Source of the DNA: Bacteroidota bacterium
Lineage (GTDB): Bacteria; Bacteroidota; Bacteroidia; Bacteroidales; FEN-979
Length of the DNA stretch: 64,000 nucleotides
Direction: 5' to 3'
Assembly: GCA_026391735.1 (NCBI GenBank)
Contig: JAPLDL010000019.1
Coordinates: 226,612-290,611 of the forward strand
The notes beneath the pieces were generated by a model that searched no databases, was not told the DNA's origin, and saw nothing but the letters and a program-made list of their open reading frames with translations. Of the stretch, positions 27,458-36,408 are shown piece by piece. Numbering within the stretch: the stretch's first letter is position 1; the number at the start of each line of letters is the position of its first letter. A program made the translations under genes and the position numbers.

Positions 27458-28861
27458 TCACTTTCTGGGGCTTCCGCCGCCACCGCCGCCACCGCCGCCA
27501 CCTGAACGTCCTCCACCGCCACCTGAATAACCACCGCCACCTGAGCGGCCGCCGCCTGATGGAGCCGAGTAGCTCGGGGCAGAACGTGAAGGAGAAGAAT
27601 AGCTGGGAGAATAACTTCTGGAAGGGGATGAGTTTCCCGGGGAGTAACTCCTGGGTGAACTGTATTGTGTTCCCGAACTGGGCACGGTTCTTCTTGACCC
27701 TGCAGAGTTGCCGGGGGATGAATACCCTCTCTGGTCAACCGATGTTCCGCCACGGGTGCCTGACTGTCTGCCTGCCTGATTCTGTGCCTGGATCCTGGGA
27801 TTGATGTATTCCTGGCTTGAGCGGGGCTGTCTGTAATTACCGGGCGTGTAACTCTGGACCTGTCCCTGGCGCTGGGACGGGGCCGTTCCTGGTTGTGAAT
27901 ATCTGGGTGCAGGCTGCTGCCTGACTTCTTTGGTAGCAGTTCCGTGAATTGTATTCCTGTTGTATGTTCCCTGCCGTTCATTTACCGGACGGGCATAATG
28001 ATATCTTTCCTGGTTGGCCGGCGGTTTCCGCTGAGCGGATACTGGATCAGTACTGCGGACACCCGGAGCGGACTGCGTACCACTGCGCGAATAAACCGGG
28101 TCGGCTGACCGCGTAGCAGGAACAGTCGTTGTGCCGGCCCTGACCGTAGATGGTGGGGTTGAACGATCATTCGCTGTCACAGGAACTCCTCTTGAGTTAG
28201 GAGTTGCCGGCGTTACATAGCCGGCATCTCCCCGGCCGTTGCGCGTGTAGTCCTGGTTCCTGATAACGCTTTCCCTTGGGCCGTAGTATGAATTGTAGTA
28301 CCCGTTGCCTTCGTAATATGGATAATAACAGCAATTACAATATGGATAAGAATTGTAGTACCACCAATAGGGGGAATCCCAATAATATGGATAACCCCAT
28401 CCATAACCCCATCCATAATAGGGATAACCCCAACCATAAGAGGGATAGCCCCAGCCGAAACCCATGGAAAAGGAGGGATCGTAATATCCGCCACCAAACC
28501 CCAGGTTAATCGATACATTCGGATTGTTGGAATAGATCACGGTGGTGTCGGTAGTCGTATTGTCGTAATAACTTTTATTGCTTTGAGGATGCTGGAATTT
28601 CTGTAACCTGTCGGTATAAGAAACATCACTGTAATCCAGTGTCGCAGCTTTTGTAAGGCTGTCATGAGCAGGGGTGGCCTGATCGGCAGCAAGGGCCGAC
28701 GAAAGATCCTGATTGAAATCAGGTGATGCGGCAGGCTTGCTTGTTTGTCGCGAAGGAGTGGAATATACATCGTCGTTATTTACCGAAACGGCCTGCTGCG
28801 GTGTTTTACAGGCACTCATCATTAGACTGATGATCACTGCGATAAATGCTGCTCTTTTCAT
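27458..28861 (-). CDS. Low-complexity Gly/Tyr/Trp- and Ser/Arg-rich lipoprotein
   Basis: 467 aa. The lipoprotein signal is IAVIISLMMSAC with the lipobox Cys at residue 18. Residues about 120-195 form a Tyr/Trp/Gly/Pro-rich tract (repeats such as YGWGYPYYGWGY), followed by two Cys in NCCYYP. Residues about 210-400 are a disordered Arg/Gln/Ser/Thr-rich region, and the last about 60 residues are Ser-Arg-Pro-Ser-Tyr repeats ending in a long Gly tract. I know no domain for it. It could be a surface, matrix or adhesive lipoprotein; the function is unknown. Confidence 0.75.
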   Translation of the reverse strand: MKRAAFIAVIISLMMSACKTPQQAVSVNNDDVYSTPSRQTSKPAASPDFNQDLSSALAADQATPAHDSLTKAATLDYSDVSYTDRLQKFQHPQSNKSYYDNTTTDTTVIYSNNPNVSINLGFGGGYYDPSFSMGFGWGYPSYGWGYPYYGWGYGWGYPYYWDSPYWWYYNSYPYCNCCYYPYYEGNGYYNSYYGPRESVIRNQDYTRNGRGDAGYVTPATPNSRGVPVTANDRSTPPSTVRAGTTTVPATRSADPVYSRSGTQSAPGVRSTDPVSAQRKPPANQERYHYARPVNERQGTYNRNTIHGTATKEVRQQPAPRYSQPGTAPSQRQGQVQSYTPGNYRQPRSSQEYINPRIQAQNQAGRQSGTRGGTSVDQRGYSSPGNSAGSRRTVPSSGTQYSSPRSYSPGNSSPSRSYSPSYSSPSRSAPSYSAPSGGGRSGGGGYSGGGGGRSGGGGGGGGGGSPRK

Positions 28862-28864
28862 GGC

Positions 28865-28899
28865 TTTGCTTCCTTATGTTTCAATTTTTATTACTTTTG
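28865..28899 (+). promoter_or_regulatory. Promoter for proS
   Basis: TACTTTTG at 28892-28899 matches TAnnTTTG, with TTTG at 28865-28868, 23 nt upstream. It lies about 50 nt before the proS ATG at 28951. Confidence 0.45.
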
Positions 28900-28950
28900 C
28901 TGGGCTTATGCATGCAGTAGAAACTAGCAAATATCATACCAAAGTATTAA

Positions 28951-30426
28951 ATGGCTAAAGATTTTCCATCCCGTTCAGAGAATTATTCACAATGGTATAA
29001 TGATCTGGTAATCAAGGCCGATTTGGCCGAAAATTCCGCAGTAAGAGGTTGTATGGTGATAAAACCATACGGTTATGCTATCTGGGAAAAAATTCAATCC
29101 ACTTTGGATAAAAAATTTAAGGATACAGGCCATTCCAATGTTTACTTCCCGATATTTATACCAAAGTCATTCTTTAGTAAAGAAGCCAGCCATGTCGAGG
29201 GTTTTGCAAAAGAATGTGCTGTGGTTACCCATTACCGGCTCAAGAATTCACCCGATGGGAAAGGTGTGATCGTTGACGAGGATGCAAAACTTGAAGAAGA
29301 ACTGATCATCAGGCCGACCTCTGAAACTATCATCTGGGATACTTATAAAAACTGGATAAAATCATACCGTGATCTGCCGTTGCTTTATAACCAGTGGGCG
29401 AATGTAGTCCGCTGGGAAATGCGGACCAGGCTTTTTCTTCGCACGGCTGAATTCCTTTGGCAGGAAGGCCATACGGCCCATGCCACGAAGGAAGAGGCGA
29501 TCAGGGAAGCTGAAACCATGCTTGAGGTGTATGCTGATTTTGCCGAAAACTGGATGGCTATTCCGGTGTTAAGAGGTGTCAAATCACCAGGTGAACGTTT
29601 TGCCGGAGCATTGGAAACATATGCGATTGAAGCACTTATGCAGGATGGCAAAGCATTGCAGGCAGGAACTTCGCATTTCCTTGGGCAGAATTTTGCAAAA
29701 GCATTTGATGTGAAATTCCTTAACCGTGAAAACCAGCTGGAATATGTATGGGCCACTTCATGGGGAGTCTCAACACGTCTGATGGGAGCGCTTGTCATGG
29801 CTCATTCCGATGATAACGGGCTCGTATTGCCTCCGAAACTTGCACCTGTCCAGGTTGTCATTGTACCGGTTTTTAAGAATGAAGATCAGCTGAATTCCAT
29901 TTCTGAAGTGGTTTTACCGATAAAGAAGGCTTTAGAGAGCCGCGGGGTCTTGGTGAAATATGATGACAGGGACACGCATAAACCCGGATGGAAATTTTCG
30001 GAATACGAGTTTAAGGGAGTGCCTTTAAGGATTACGATTGGTCCGCGCGATATAGAGAATAATACCGTTGAAATAGCACGCCGCGATACCCTTGAGAAAG
30101 AAACGCTTCAGATCACTGATATTGTAGAAAAGGTTGTCCATCTTCTCGATCAGATCCAGAAAAACATGTTCGACAGGGCATTGTCGTTCAGGGAACAGAA
30201 TACTTTTACTGTTAATACCTGGGATGAGTTTGTCGATACTATCGAGAATAGAGGAGGATTCATATCGGCTCACTGGGATGGTACAGCAGAAACGGAAGAG
30301 AAGATCAAGGATGCCACAAAGGCTACGATCCGTGTCATCCCGTTGAATAATGTAAAAGAAAGCGGCCGCTGCGTTTTTTCAGGTAAACCTTCAGACCAGA
30401 GGGTGATATTTGCCCGTGCCTACTAA
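28951..30426 (+). CDS. proS: Prolyl-tRNA synthetase (short, eukaryote/archaea-like type)
   Basis: Charges tRNA-Pro. The 491 aa protein has class II motif 2 in [21 protein letters not shown] and motif 3 around [16 protein letters not shown]. It lacks the INS editing insertion of the long bacterial ProS, and a zinc-binding-like C-terminal domain follows as in the archaeal type. It starts [20 protein letters not shown], matching ProS type 3. Its TAA overlaps the TAG of the convergent gene (30423-30426). Confidence 0.96.
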   Translation: MAKDFPSRSENYSQWYNDLVIKADLAENSAVRGCMVIKPYGYAIWEKIQSTLDKKFKDTGHSNVYFPIFIPKSFFSKEASHVEGFAKECAVVTHYRLKNSPDGKGVIVDEDAKLEEELIIRPTSETIIWDTYKNWIKSYRDLPLLYNQWANVVRWEMRTRLFLRTAEFLWQEGHTAHATKEEAIREAETMLEVYADFAENWMAIPVLRGVKSPGERFAGALETYAIEALMQDGKALQAGTSHFLGQNFAKAFDVKFLNRENQLEYVWATSWGVSTRLMGALVMAHSDDNGLVLPPKLAPVQVVIVPVFKNEDQLNSISEVVLPIKKALESRGVLVKYDDRDTHKPGWKFSEYEFKGVPLRITIGPRDIENNTVEIARRDTLEKETLQITDIVEKVVHLLDQIQKNMFDRALSFREQNTFTVNTWDEFVDTIENRGGFISAHWDGTAETEEKIKDATKATIRVIPLNNVKESGRCVFSGKPSDQRVIFARAY

Positions 30427-31193
30427 GGACTGAACGGCTCAAGCACCCCACTTCCCGTAATATTCCCTCCGACAGTGCCGGGGTCCCCGGTATAATAAAC
30501 ACTTCCGATATTGGGAATGATGGCCCAAAGGCTCACTTTCACATTGACATAGCAATTGTTTGTTCCCTTGTTGGTTACCGAACAATACCTGGTGACCAGT
30601 TCCTTTGCCTGGACCAAGCCCATATCATTCATGTAAAAATCAGCAATATCGCATCTTCCATGGAGATTGTAATCCGCAGTCCCCATATTCATTACAAACC
30701 AACCTTTAATAAAACTCAGGTCCAGATCAATAGTCCCGCACCCGCCCCAGACTTCCACCTTAATAGAATCGCCTGTCAGGGTATTTGTGGTTGAAACATT
30801 ACCGGCTGCATTGTAGTAAAGTTTCCAGAGCCTGTGCGTTGAAACATGCACATTCAAGGGCTTTTCGTAGCTTCTGAGCCAGTTGCAGGTGTTTATATTG
30901 CGGATGATCAGCTGGCTGTTAACGATATCGGTTGTAATCCCTGATATGATATTCGAGCCGGCTTCCACAGTGATCCTTTCAAGCGAATCCTGGGTTAGGA
31001 TCAGGTTTACATTATCGCCCAGGTCAATACTGTCGAAAGAGGCCACCGGTCTTTCCTGCATAATAATCGTCCCAGAATTGCTGAAGCACTTGCCTCCCTT
31101 GTTACAGGAAATCATAGCCGTAAGACTGCATAATGCGGCCAATAGAAAAATAAACCCGCGGGCAATACCTTTATTTGATTTTCTTCTTCCCAT
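30423..31193 (-). CDS. DUF2807 (head GIN domain) lipoprotein
   Basis: 256 aa from ATG 31193; other in-frame starts lie at 31202 and 31205. The signal ends in SLTAMISC, a lipobox. The mature part is a right-handed beta-solenoid-like DUF2807 domain: [29 protein letters not shown] is its typical opening (quoted here only to name the region, residues about 50-78). The family is called putative auto-transporter adhesin, but function is not known. It starts inside the 3' end of the PagL-like gene (23 nt overlap), so the two are translationally linked. Confidence 0.82.
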   Translation of the reverse strand: MGRRKSNKGIARGFIFLLAALCSLTAMISCNKGGKCFSNSGTIIMQERPVASFDSIDLGDNVNLILTQDSLERITVEAGSNIISGITTDIVNSQLIIRNINTCNWLRSYEKPLNVHVSTHRLWKLYYNAAGNVSTTNTLTGDSIKVEVWGGCGTIDLDLSFIKGWFVMNMGTADYNLHGRCDIADFYMNDMGLVQAKELVTRYCSVTNKGTNNCYVNVKVSLWAIIPNIGSVYYTGDPGTVGGNITGSGVLEPFSP

Positions 31194-32355
31194 AAAACAC
31201 ATCAAATTTGTAACCGATCCCCCATCCGATATAATCGGCTCTCCCGAAGTGGACCTTCAGCAAAACGTGGGCGAAGAAATTGCGGCTGAAATCGTATTGA
31301 AAACATAATTTTTCATACAGGGGGCCATTGCTTTTCTCTTTGCCCGAGAGATAAATTCCCAGGTTCATGATAAAGCCGAGTTTTCCAAGTATTAATTCAT
31401 ATGCGGCATTTACCCCCGGCCTCATAATATCAATGGTGCTAGTTGCTGTTTGGCCGTTCATTTCAAGTATTTTTTTTTGTGAGGCGTCATAGGAAAGATC
31501 CAGCCCCATCCCGAACTTGCTTTTCCTGCTTACCTGTACAAAGGTGTTCTCGAAAAGATGGTAGACCAGATAATTGGCTCCCAGTTCGGAAGTCATATTT
31601 TTATATCCAAGCGCCGCCCCTATATTGAACTCGATGGAATTCCTGACAATGGTCGAGAAAGGCTCTGTTGGTGCAATATAGCGGTCACCAATATCTTTAT
31701 TGTCCCTTACCGGCCTGAATGCCAGGCCAATATTGACAAGAGGAGCATTCAGACCATAATTCGGGGTTTTAAGGGAACCATTTGAAAAATGCTGAAGACT
31801 GAGACCTGCTGTAAGAGTGAAGTATTCGCTCAGCCTGTAACGGGCCTCAATCATCAGGTTGATAGCAGCATTGAGGTGGGAGCCAATTGCAATATCCTTA
31901 TAGTTGCTGATCCTGTCGAATGTTTTTGTGAGATAACCCAACCCGAGAGCAAAGCGGAACCCGAACGTAAAAACTTTTGTTTTATATAAAGGGAAATTTA
32001 TAAAAGGCATCAGTGCAAAAGAACTTCCAAGAATTGGGTTATTACCCAGCGGACTGTAAAAGAATGTCATTCCGAGAATCGGGTAATTGTATGCTCTTTC
32101 CCAGCGCTGTCGTCCATAGGTAAGCTGTTCAATACTAAATTCAAAGGCAGGGAAATGGGAATTAAATAATTCTAATTCAAGATGTTGAGCATAAAGAAAA
32201 CCATAGTGGACCTTGGCTTCAAGTATGATATTTGAAGTAAAGAGTTTATGATCGTACTGGGCACTGGAGCTGAATGGAAAGGCGCCAATGGTCATCAGGG
32301 TGATGAGCATCAATAATGACTTCCGCAAAAAAATTCGCTTCCGGGGCTTCAGCAT
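31171..32355 (-). CDS. PagL-like acyloxyacyl hydrolase (lipid A 3-O-deacylase family)
   Basis: 394 aa from ATG 32355. Signal peptide about residues 12-34 ending SSSAQ. The PagL signature is HFSNGSLKTPNYGLN, with the catalytic His and Ser as in PagL (HYSNAG-type). The Glu that completes the PagL triad aligns with the Asn of YGLN; I recall the same Asn in other Bacteroidota members, so it may be normal for this subfamily. It is longer than Pseudomonas PagL, with an extra barrel-like C-terminal part. It would trim acyl chains of lipid A in the outer membrane. Confidence 0.78.
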   Translation of the reverse strand: MLKPRKRIFLRKSLLMLITLMTIGAFPFSSSAQYDHKLFTSNIILEAKVHYGFLYAQHLELELFNSHFPAFEFSIEQLTYGRQRWERAYNYPILGMTFFYSPLGNNPILGSSFALMPFINFPLYKTKVFTFGFRFALGLGYLTKTFDRISNYKDIAIGSHLNAAINLMIEARYRLSEYFTLTAGLSLQHFSNGSLKTPNYGLNAPLVNIGLAFRPVRDNKDIGDRYIAPTEPFSTIVRNSIEFNIGAALGYKNMTSELGANYLVYHLFENTFVQVSRKSKFGMGLDLSYDASQKKILEMNGQTATSTIDIMRPGVNAAYELILGKLGFIMNLGIYLSGKEKSNGPLYEKLCFQYDFSRNFFAHVLLKVHFGRADYIGWGIGYKFDVFYGKKKIK

Positions 32356-32376
32356 TTTCAAAGTTTAGCTTCAGTG

Positions 32377-32384
32377 CAAAATTA
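32377..32384 (-). promoter_or_regulatory. Promoter -7 box for the PagL-like gene
   Basis: TAATTTTG on the minus strand matches TAnnTTTG and lies 22 nt before ATG 32355. It is divergent from the mazG promoter only 38 nt away. Confidence 0.45.
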
Positions 32385-32421
32385 TGGAACATTGGAGTTC
32401 AGCCGCTAATGCTGAAATGCT

Positions 32422-32429
32422 TATTTTTG
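32422..32429 (+). promoter_or_regulatory. Promoter -7 box for mazG
   Basis: TATTTTTG matches TAnnTTTG. It lies inside the longer open frame starting at 32384, which argues that mazG starts at ATG 32444. Confidence 0.5.
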
Positions 32430-32443
32430 CTAAAAGATCAATA

Positions 32444-33226
32444 ATGCAGGAAAAGATTGAGGCCTTTAGGCGATTGCTGGAGATCATGGATGAACTCAGG
32501 GCCAAATGCCCATGGGATAAAAAGCAGACTCTTGAGAGCCTGAGATACCTTACTATTGAAGAAACATATGAGTTATCCGATTCCATTATTAAAAAAGATC
32601 TGGAATCTGTAAAAAAGGAGCTTGGAGACCTTATGCTCCACCTTGTCTTTTATTCCAAAATAGCTTCTGAATCCGGGGCTTTTGACATCACGGATGTCCT
32701 CAATAATATTATTGAAAAGTTAATTCACAGGCACCCGCATATTTTCGGAGATGTTGTTGTGAAGGATGCCAAAGAAGTTCATGATAATTGGGAAAAGATT
32801 AAACTCAAGGAAAAAGGCAACAAATCGGTATTATCAGGAGTTCCACAGTCTCTTCCTGCCATGGTGAAAGCATACAGGATACAGGAAAAGGCGAGCGGTG
32901 TAGGATTTGATTGGGAAAAGCCCGAACAGGTATGGGAAAAGGTCAAGGAGGAGATGCAGGAACTTCGCGATAATGTTGACAAAAACGAACACCACGATAA
33001 AAAAGAAGATGAACTTGGCGACCTGTTATTTGCGTTGATCAATTACGCGAGGTTTATCGAAGTGAATCCGGAAGACGCCCTGGAGAGGACAAACCGGAAG
33101 TTTATCAGTCGTTTTCAGTATCTTGAGGAAAGTGCAAAGAAACTGGGAAAATCACTTCACGAAATGAGTCTTTCAGAGATGGACATATACTGGAACGAGG
33201 CCAAGGAAATGGAACAGCCATTGTAG
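32444..33226 (+). CDS. mazG: Nucleoside triphosphate pyrophosphohydrolase MazG
   Basis: Hydrolyses NTPs to NMP and PPi; thought to remove non-canonical nucleotides and influence alarmone levels. The 260 aa protein holds the two tandem MazG domains: the first with CPWDKKQTLESLRYLTIEETYEL and KKELGDLMLHLVFY, the second with GFDWEKPEQVWEKVKEEMQEL and EDELGDLLFALINYAR. The conserved EExxE/ExxD metal ligands are present in both. The start was shortened by 20 codons because of the internal promoter box. Confidence 0.94.
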   Translation: MQEKIEAFRRLLEIMDELRAKCPWDKKQTLESLRYLTIEETYELSDSIIKKDLESVKKELGDLMLHLVFYSKIASESGAFDITDVLNNIIEKLIHRHPHIFGDVVVKDAKEVHDNWEKIKLKEKGNKSVLSGVPQSLPAMVKAYRIQEKASGVGFDWEKPEQVWEKVKEEMQELRDNVDKNEHHDKKEDELGDLLFALINYARFIEVNPEDALERTNRKFISRFQYLEESAKKLGKSLHEMSLSEMDIYWNEAKEMEQPL

Positions 33227-33227
33227 A

Positions 33228-34046
33228 GTGAGACGACAACTCATCATAATTTTAATTTGCCTTGGTATTGCTCTGGCTTCAGGTGCCCAGGCAGTTCATG
33301 ATTCCCTGCATGATAATGCATCGATGATTGACCTGCGGCTTGTCAAATCTGGACTTATAGATGCCAGGGATGTTGTGATAGCGCCGGGTCAATGGAACGA
33401 AGTCCAGTGGGCAGTTGCTTTCGGGGTGGCGGGCCTTACTCTCGGTCTTGTGACCCAGGACCTTGTTGTCCAGCAATTTGCACAGAGCCATCAAACAGCA
33501 TTTCTTGATGCGCTTACCACATACGGCCTCGAGCCATGGGGGAGCGGGTTATACACCCTCCCGGCGCTGGGTATAATGTATGGAGTGAGCTTTGCCATTC
33601 ATGATAAAAAGGCCAGGATGACAGCCATCAAGGGTGTGGAGGCTTTTGCCTATGCGGCCATTGCCACCCAGATCCTGAAACAGGTTTTTCACCGTGAGAG
33701 GCCCAACCAGGGTGATGCTCCTAATCCTTATGCATGGAACGGACCTGTTGCGCCCATCGATTACACATCTTTCCCCTCGGGACATTCGGCGGCAATTTTT
33801 GCGGTCGCCACTGTCATAGCCTCAGCCTATAAAAAAACGGTCTGGGTACCCGTGCTTTGCTATTCACTGGCCTCACTTACCGCTCTTTCCAGGATCTATA
33901 ATAATGAACACTGGCTGTCGGATGTCGTGATGGGGTCAGCAATAGGTTTTGCAATAGGCCAGACCGTTTTCAATAATTCGGTCAGGTTAAAGTTGTTGCC
34001 GGGAAGTCCCATGGGCCCCGGCCTTACGCTGGTTTACCGCCTCTGA
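33228..34046 (+). CDS. PAP2-superfamily phosphatase with signal peptide
   Basis: 272 aa starting with GTG, 1 nt after mazG. Signal peptide at the N-terminus (IIILICLGIALASGAQA). The acid phosphatase motifs are complete: KQVFHRERP, PSGHSAA and SRIYNNEHWLSDV. Such enzymes dephosphorylate undecaprenyl-PP, phosphatidic acid or lipid A. With lpxK, LpxR-like and PagL-like genes in the same window, a lipid A phosphatase role is possible, but sequence cannot settle the substrate. Its TGA is directly adjacent to the TGA of the convergent peroxiredoxin gene (TGATCA). Confidence 0.85.
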   Translation: MRRQLIIILICLGIALASGAQAVHDSLHDNASMIDLRLVKSGLIDARDVVIAPGQWNEVQWAVAFGVAGLTLGLVTQDLVVQQFAQSHQTAFLDALTTYGLEPWGSGLYTLPALGIMYGVSFAIHDKKARMTAIKGVEAFAYAAIATQILKQVFHRERPNQGDAPNPYAWNGPVAPIDYTSFPSGHSAAIFAVATVIASAYKKTVWVPVLCYSLASLTALSRIYNNEHWLSDVVMGSAIGFAIGQTVFNNSVRLKLLPGSPMGPGLTLVYRL

Positions 34047-34679
34047 TCAATGTCTTGAAAGATAATCGGCAACACCCTCTGATGTCCCTTTCATGCCTTC
34101 GTCGCCTTTATGCCAGTTAGCCGGGCAAACTTCACCGTTTTCTTCAAAAAACTGTAATGCATCAACCATGCGGATAGCTTCATCCACACTGCGTCCGAGA
34201 GGCAGGTCGTTTACCAGCTGGTGACGAACGATCCCTTGTTTGTCAATTAAAAAGAGCCCGCGGTAAGCAACCGGTCCGCCTTCAAATTCCATGGTGCCGT
34301 CTTCATTATAAAAATATTCTCCTGCGAGAACATCATAGTTGGCCGAAATGGTCTTGGTAAGGTCAGCAACGATAGGGAATTTAACACCCTTGATCCCGCC
34401 ATTCTTCTTTTCAGTGTTCAGCCATGCCCAATGAGAGAACTTGGAATCGATAGAGCAACCAACAACGGCGACATTACGTTTTTCAAACTCGGCAAGTTTT
34501 TCCTGGAATGCCAGGATCTCGGTCGGACAAACAAAAGTAAAATCCAGGGGGTAGAAGAAAAACACTACATGTTTCTTTCCTACAAACTGTTCCAAGGTGA
34601 ATTTTTCGACAAATTCACCGCCATTGATAACGGCATCAGCTTCAAAATAAGGAGCTTTTTTTCCTACTAATACTGCCAT
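34047..34679 (-). CDS. 2-Cys peroxiredoxin (AhpC/Prx1 type)
   Basis: Reduces H2O2 and organic peroxides. 210 aa from ATG 34679 (MAVLVGKKAPYF). The peroxidatic Cys51 is in DFTFVCPTEI and the resolving Cys185 is in NGEVCPANWH; GGPVAYRG and the C-terminal YF-like tail (DYLSRH) are present. The longer frame to 34718 overlaps the -7 box, so it is rejected. No thioredoxin reductase or AhpF gene is adjacent. Confidence 0.94.
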   Translation of the reverse strand: MAVLVGKKAPYFEADAVINGGEFVEKFTLEQFVGKKHVVFFFYPLDFTFVCPTEILAFQEKLAEFEKRNVAVVGCSIDSKFSHWAWLNTEKKNGGIKGVKFPIVADLTKTISANYDVLAGEYFYNEDGTMEFEGGPVAYRGLFLIDKQGIVRHQLVNDLPLGRSVDEAIRMVDALQFFEENGEVCPANWHKGDEGMKGTSEGVADYLSRH

Positions 34680-34715
34680 AATAATTGTATTTAAGTTAAT
34701 TACTGTTTCTTTCTG

Positions 34716-34723
34716 CAAAGATA
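34716..34723 (-). promoter_or_regulatory. Promoter -7 box for the peroxiredoxin gene
   Basis: TATCTTTG on the minus strand, about 37 nt before ATG 34679. It sits between the peroxiredoxin gene and the octamer array downstream of the TolC gene, so the gene is transcribed on its own. Confidence 0.5.
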
Positions 34724-34789
34724 AGCAAATTATTTAGAAACATTATGAATAAATAGTTAAATTTTTCAGGTCTGCGGATGGCAGGGTGC

Positions 34790-34903
34790 CTGGGTAACTG
34801 GGTGGCTGGGTAGCTGCATAGCTGGCCCCTAGTAATCTAGTAATCTAGTAACCCAGTAACCTAGTAACCCAGTAACCTAGTCCCCCAGTAGCCTAGTAAA
34901 CTA
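34790..34903. repeat. Octamer tandem arrays in inverted orientation
   Basis: 34829-34900 holds nine 8-bp units of the form YYAGTAAY (CTAGTAAT, CTAGTAAT, CTAGTAAC, CCAGTAAC, CTAGTAAC, CCAGTAAC, CTAGTCCC, CCAGTAGC, CTAGTAAA). 34790-34829 holds about five units of CTGGGTRR, roughly the reverse complement, so the RNA could fold back. The stop codon of the TolC gene (CTA on plus, 34901-34903) begins exactly where the next unit would start. Confidence 0.85.
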
Positions 34904-36394
34904 AAGCTTTATATCCTTAATATTGAACTGAAGGAGTTCGTTCTTGCGGAAATCGAAAAGGGTGAGTTTGCGGATCTCGTAAAAGCTTTGCCAGTAGGTT
35001 TGAAGTGCGTTGTAATAATTTTTCTGGGCGTTATCAGTCTCAATCTGGGCATTGTTCAGGTCAAGAATACTGTTGATCTTCCCGATCAGGTACCTTCCTT
35101 TGGTAACGTCATAGCTTTTGCTGGCTACTGTATCTGATTTTGCCGCTATCATGAGTTGCCTTTCCTGCATATTGAACTGAACCACTTTCAGATAAATGTT
35201 TCTTTGAAAATCGATCAGTTCCTGCTCCACTGAATTTTTTACGATTTCCTGCTGCGACTGTGCCATTTTGATCTTACCCCTTGCAACTCCCCAGTCAACA
35301 ATCGGAACAGTGAATTGCAGTCCGACCTGTTGCTGGTCGAGTGGTTTGTAATAGGCATCAGGGACTGTGGGTCCACTTTGAGTAAGTCCGAAAACGGCGG
35401 TGAGGTTTGCATCGAACCGTCCTTCAGTCTTAGCCCTGTTAACGTCCCTTGCAGCTTCGAGGATACGTCTCTGAAAGTCAAGGGCGGAGGAAGTGTTATG
35501 GACAGCTTGCTGGACTGCTGAAACCGGGTCTATACTGAAGAAACTGATATTGGCAGGCGGATATAGGGTAAGGCTGGCAGTGTCTTTGATCCTGAGAAAG
35601 GATTTCAGGCGGAACATGGCATTGTCGACGGCCAGATTTGCATTGTCGATTGCAGCCTGGGCTTTTAGATAGTTCAGTTCCAGCTGAAGAAGGTCGTTCT
35701 CGGCTATCTTGCCAAGCTGGTAACGGCCTCTGGCGATACGATAAAGTGTATCAGAGTTTTTCAGGTTGGTCATGGCGATCTTTTTATCGATCTGTGCCTG
35801 CAGCAGTCCGAAGAAATAATTAGTAGTGGTCATCGAAAGCTGTTCAACATCCTCGAGGTAGCGTTTCTTTGCCTGGTCGAACTTCAGGGGTTGTATTTTG
35901 CGGTCCCAGCGGTAAGAATTATACTGGAACAGGGGCTGGGTGTAACCAATATTGATAGGTGTTGAAAGGTAAGAGATAACAGTGGAATCGGTATGGTTAT
36001 CCAGGCGTTGCAACCCGCTCCTGAGAAATACATTACCCCCGGTGAACCCTATCTTCTGGTTCAGGTAGGCATTGGCGGTATAGGTTGTGTTCTGCTGGCG
36101 GATATAGCTCACGGTCCCGTCAGGGTAGACGTATTTCTGGAATGCGCTCTGGATTTCGGGTATTGTGCCGTCAACATAAAGATTCGGCAGATAAGTCGCT
36201 CTGAAAGTACGGTACTCCCAGAAGCTGGACCTGAAAAGCTGTTTCGCATTCAGGGCGTCGGCCGATTGTTGTTTTGCCAGTTCAATTGCGTCTGCAAGGG
36301 TAAGCGGGTGTACCAGTGTTTGTGCGCTTGCTTTATCGGGGTTTAATATACTTAAGGACAGCGATATCAGCAATAAGGAAAGCAAAGCCTTCAT
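34901..36394 (-). CDS. TolC-family outer-membrane efflux protein
   Basis: 497 aa, signal peptide LLSLLLISLSLSILNPDKASAQ. Two OEP repeats are visible, each with long helices (residues about 180-270 and 380-480) and strands between, as in TolC-like trimers. It is the last gene of a three-gene efflux operon, 14 nt after the permease. It provides the outer-membrane exit duct. Its stop codon forms the start of an octamer repeat array. Confidence 0.9.
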   Translation of the reverse strand: MKALLSLLLISLSLSILNPDKASAQTLVHPLTLADAIELAKQQSADALNAKQLFRSSFWEYRTFRATYLPNLYVDGTIPEIQSAFQKYVYPDGTVSYIRQQNTTYTANAYLNQKIGFTGGNVFLRSGLQRLDNHTDSTVISYLSTPINIGYTQPLFQYNSYRWDRKIQPLKFDQAKKRYLEDVEQLSMTTTNYFFGLLQAQIDKKIAMTNLKNSDTLYRIARGRYQLGKIAENDLLQLELNYLKAQAAIDNANLAVDNAMFRLKSFLRIKDTASLTLYPPANISFFSIDPVSAVQQAVHNTSSALDFQRRILEAARDVNRAKTEGRFDANLTAVFGLTQSGPTVPDAYYKPLDQQQVGLQFTVPIVDWGVARGKIKMAQSQQEIVKNSVEQELIDFQRNIYLKVVQFNMQERQLMIAAKSDTVASKSYDVTKGRYLIGKINSILDLNNAQIETDNAQKNYYNALQTYWQSFYEIRKLTLFDFRKNELLQFNIKDIKL

Positions 36395-36408
36395 AAGCAG
36401 AACGGGTT

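Noticed and set aside
27421..27981. N-terminal extension of the FadL-like gene to 27981 (a 670 aa reading)
   Set aside because: The extension is Arg/Pro/Ala low-complexity sequence that only shadows the lipoprotein gene in another frame; the signal peptide at 27420 marks the true start.
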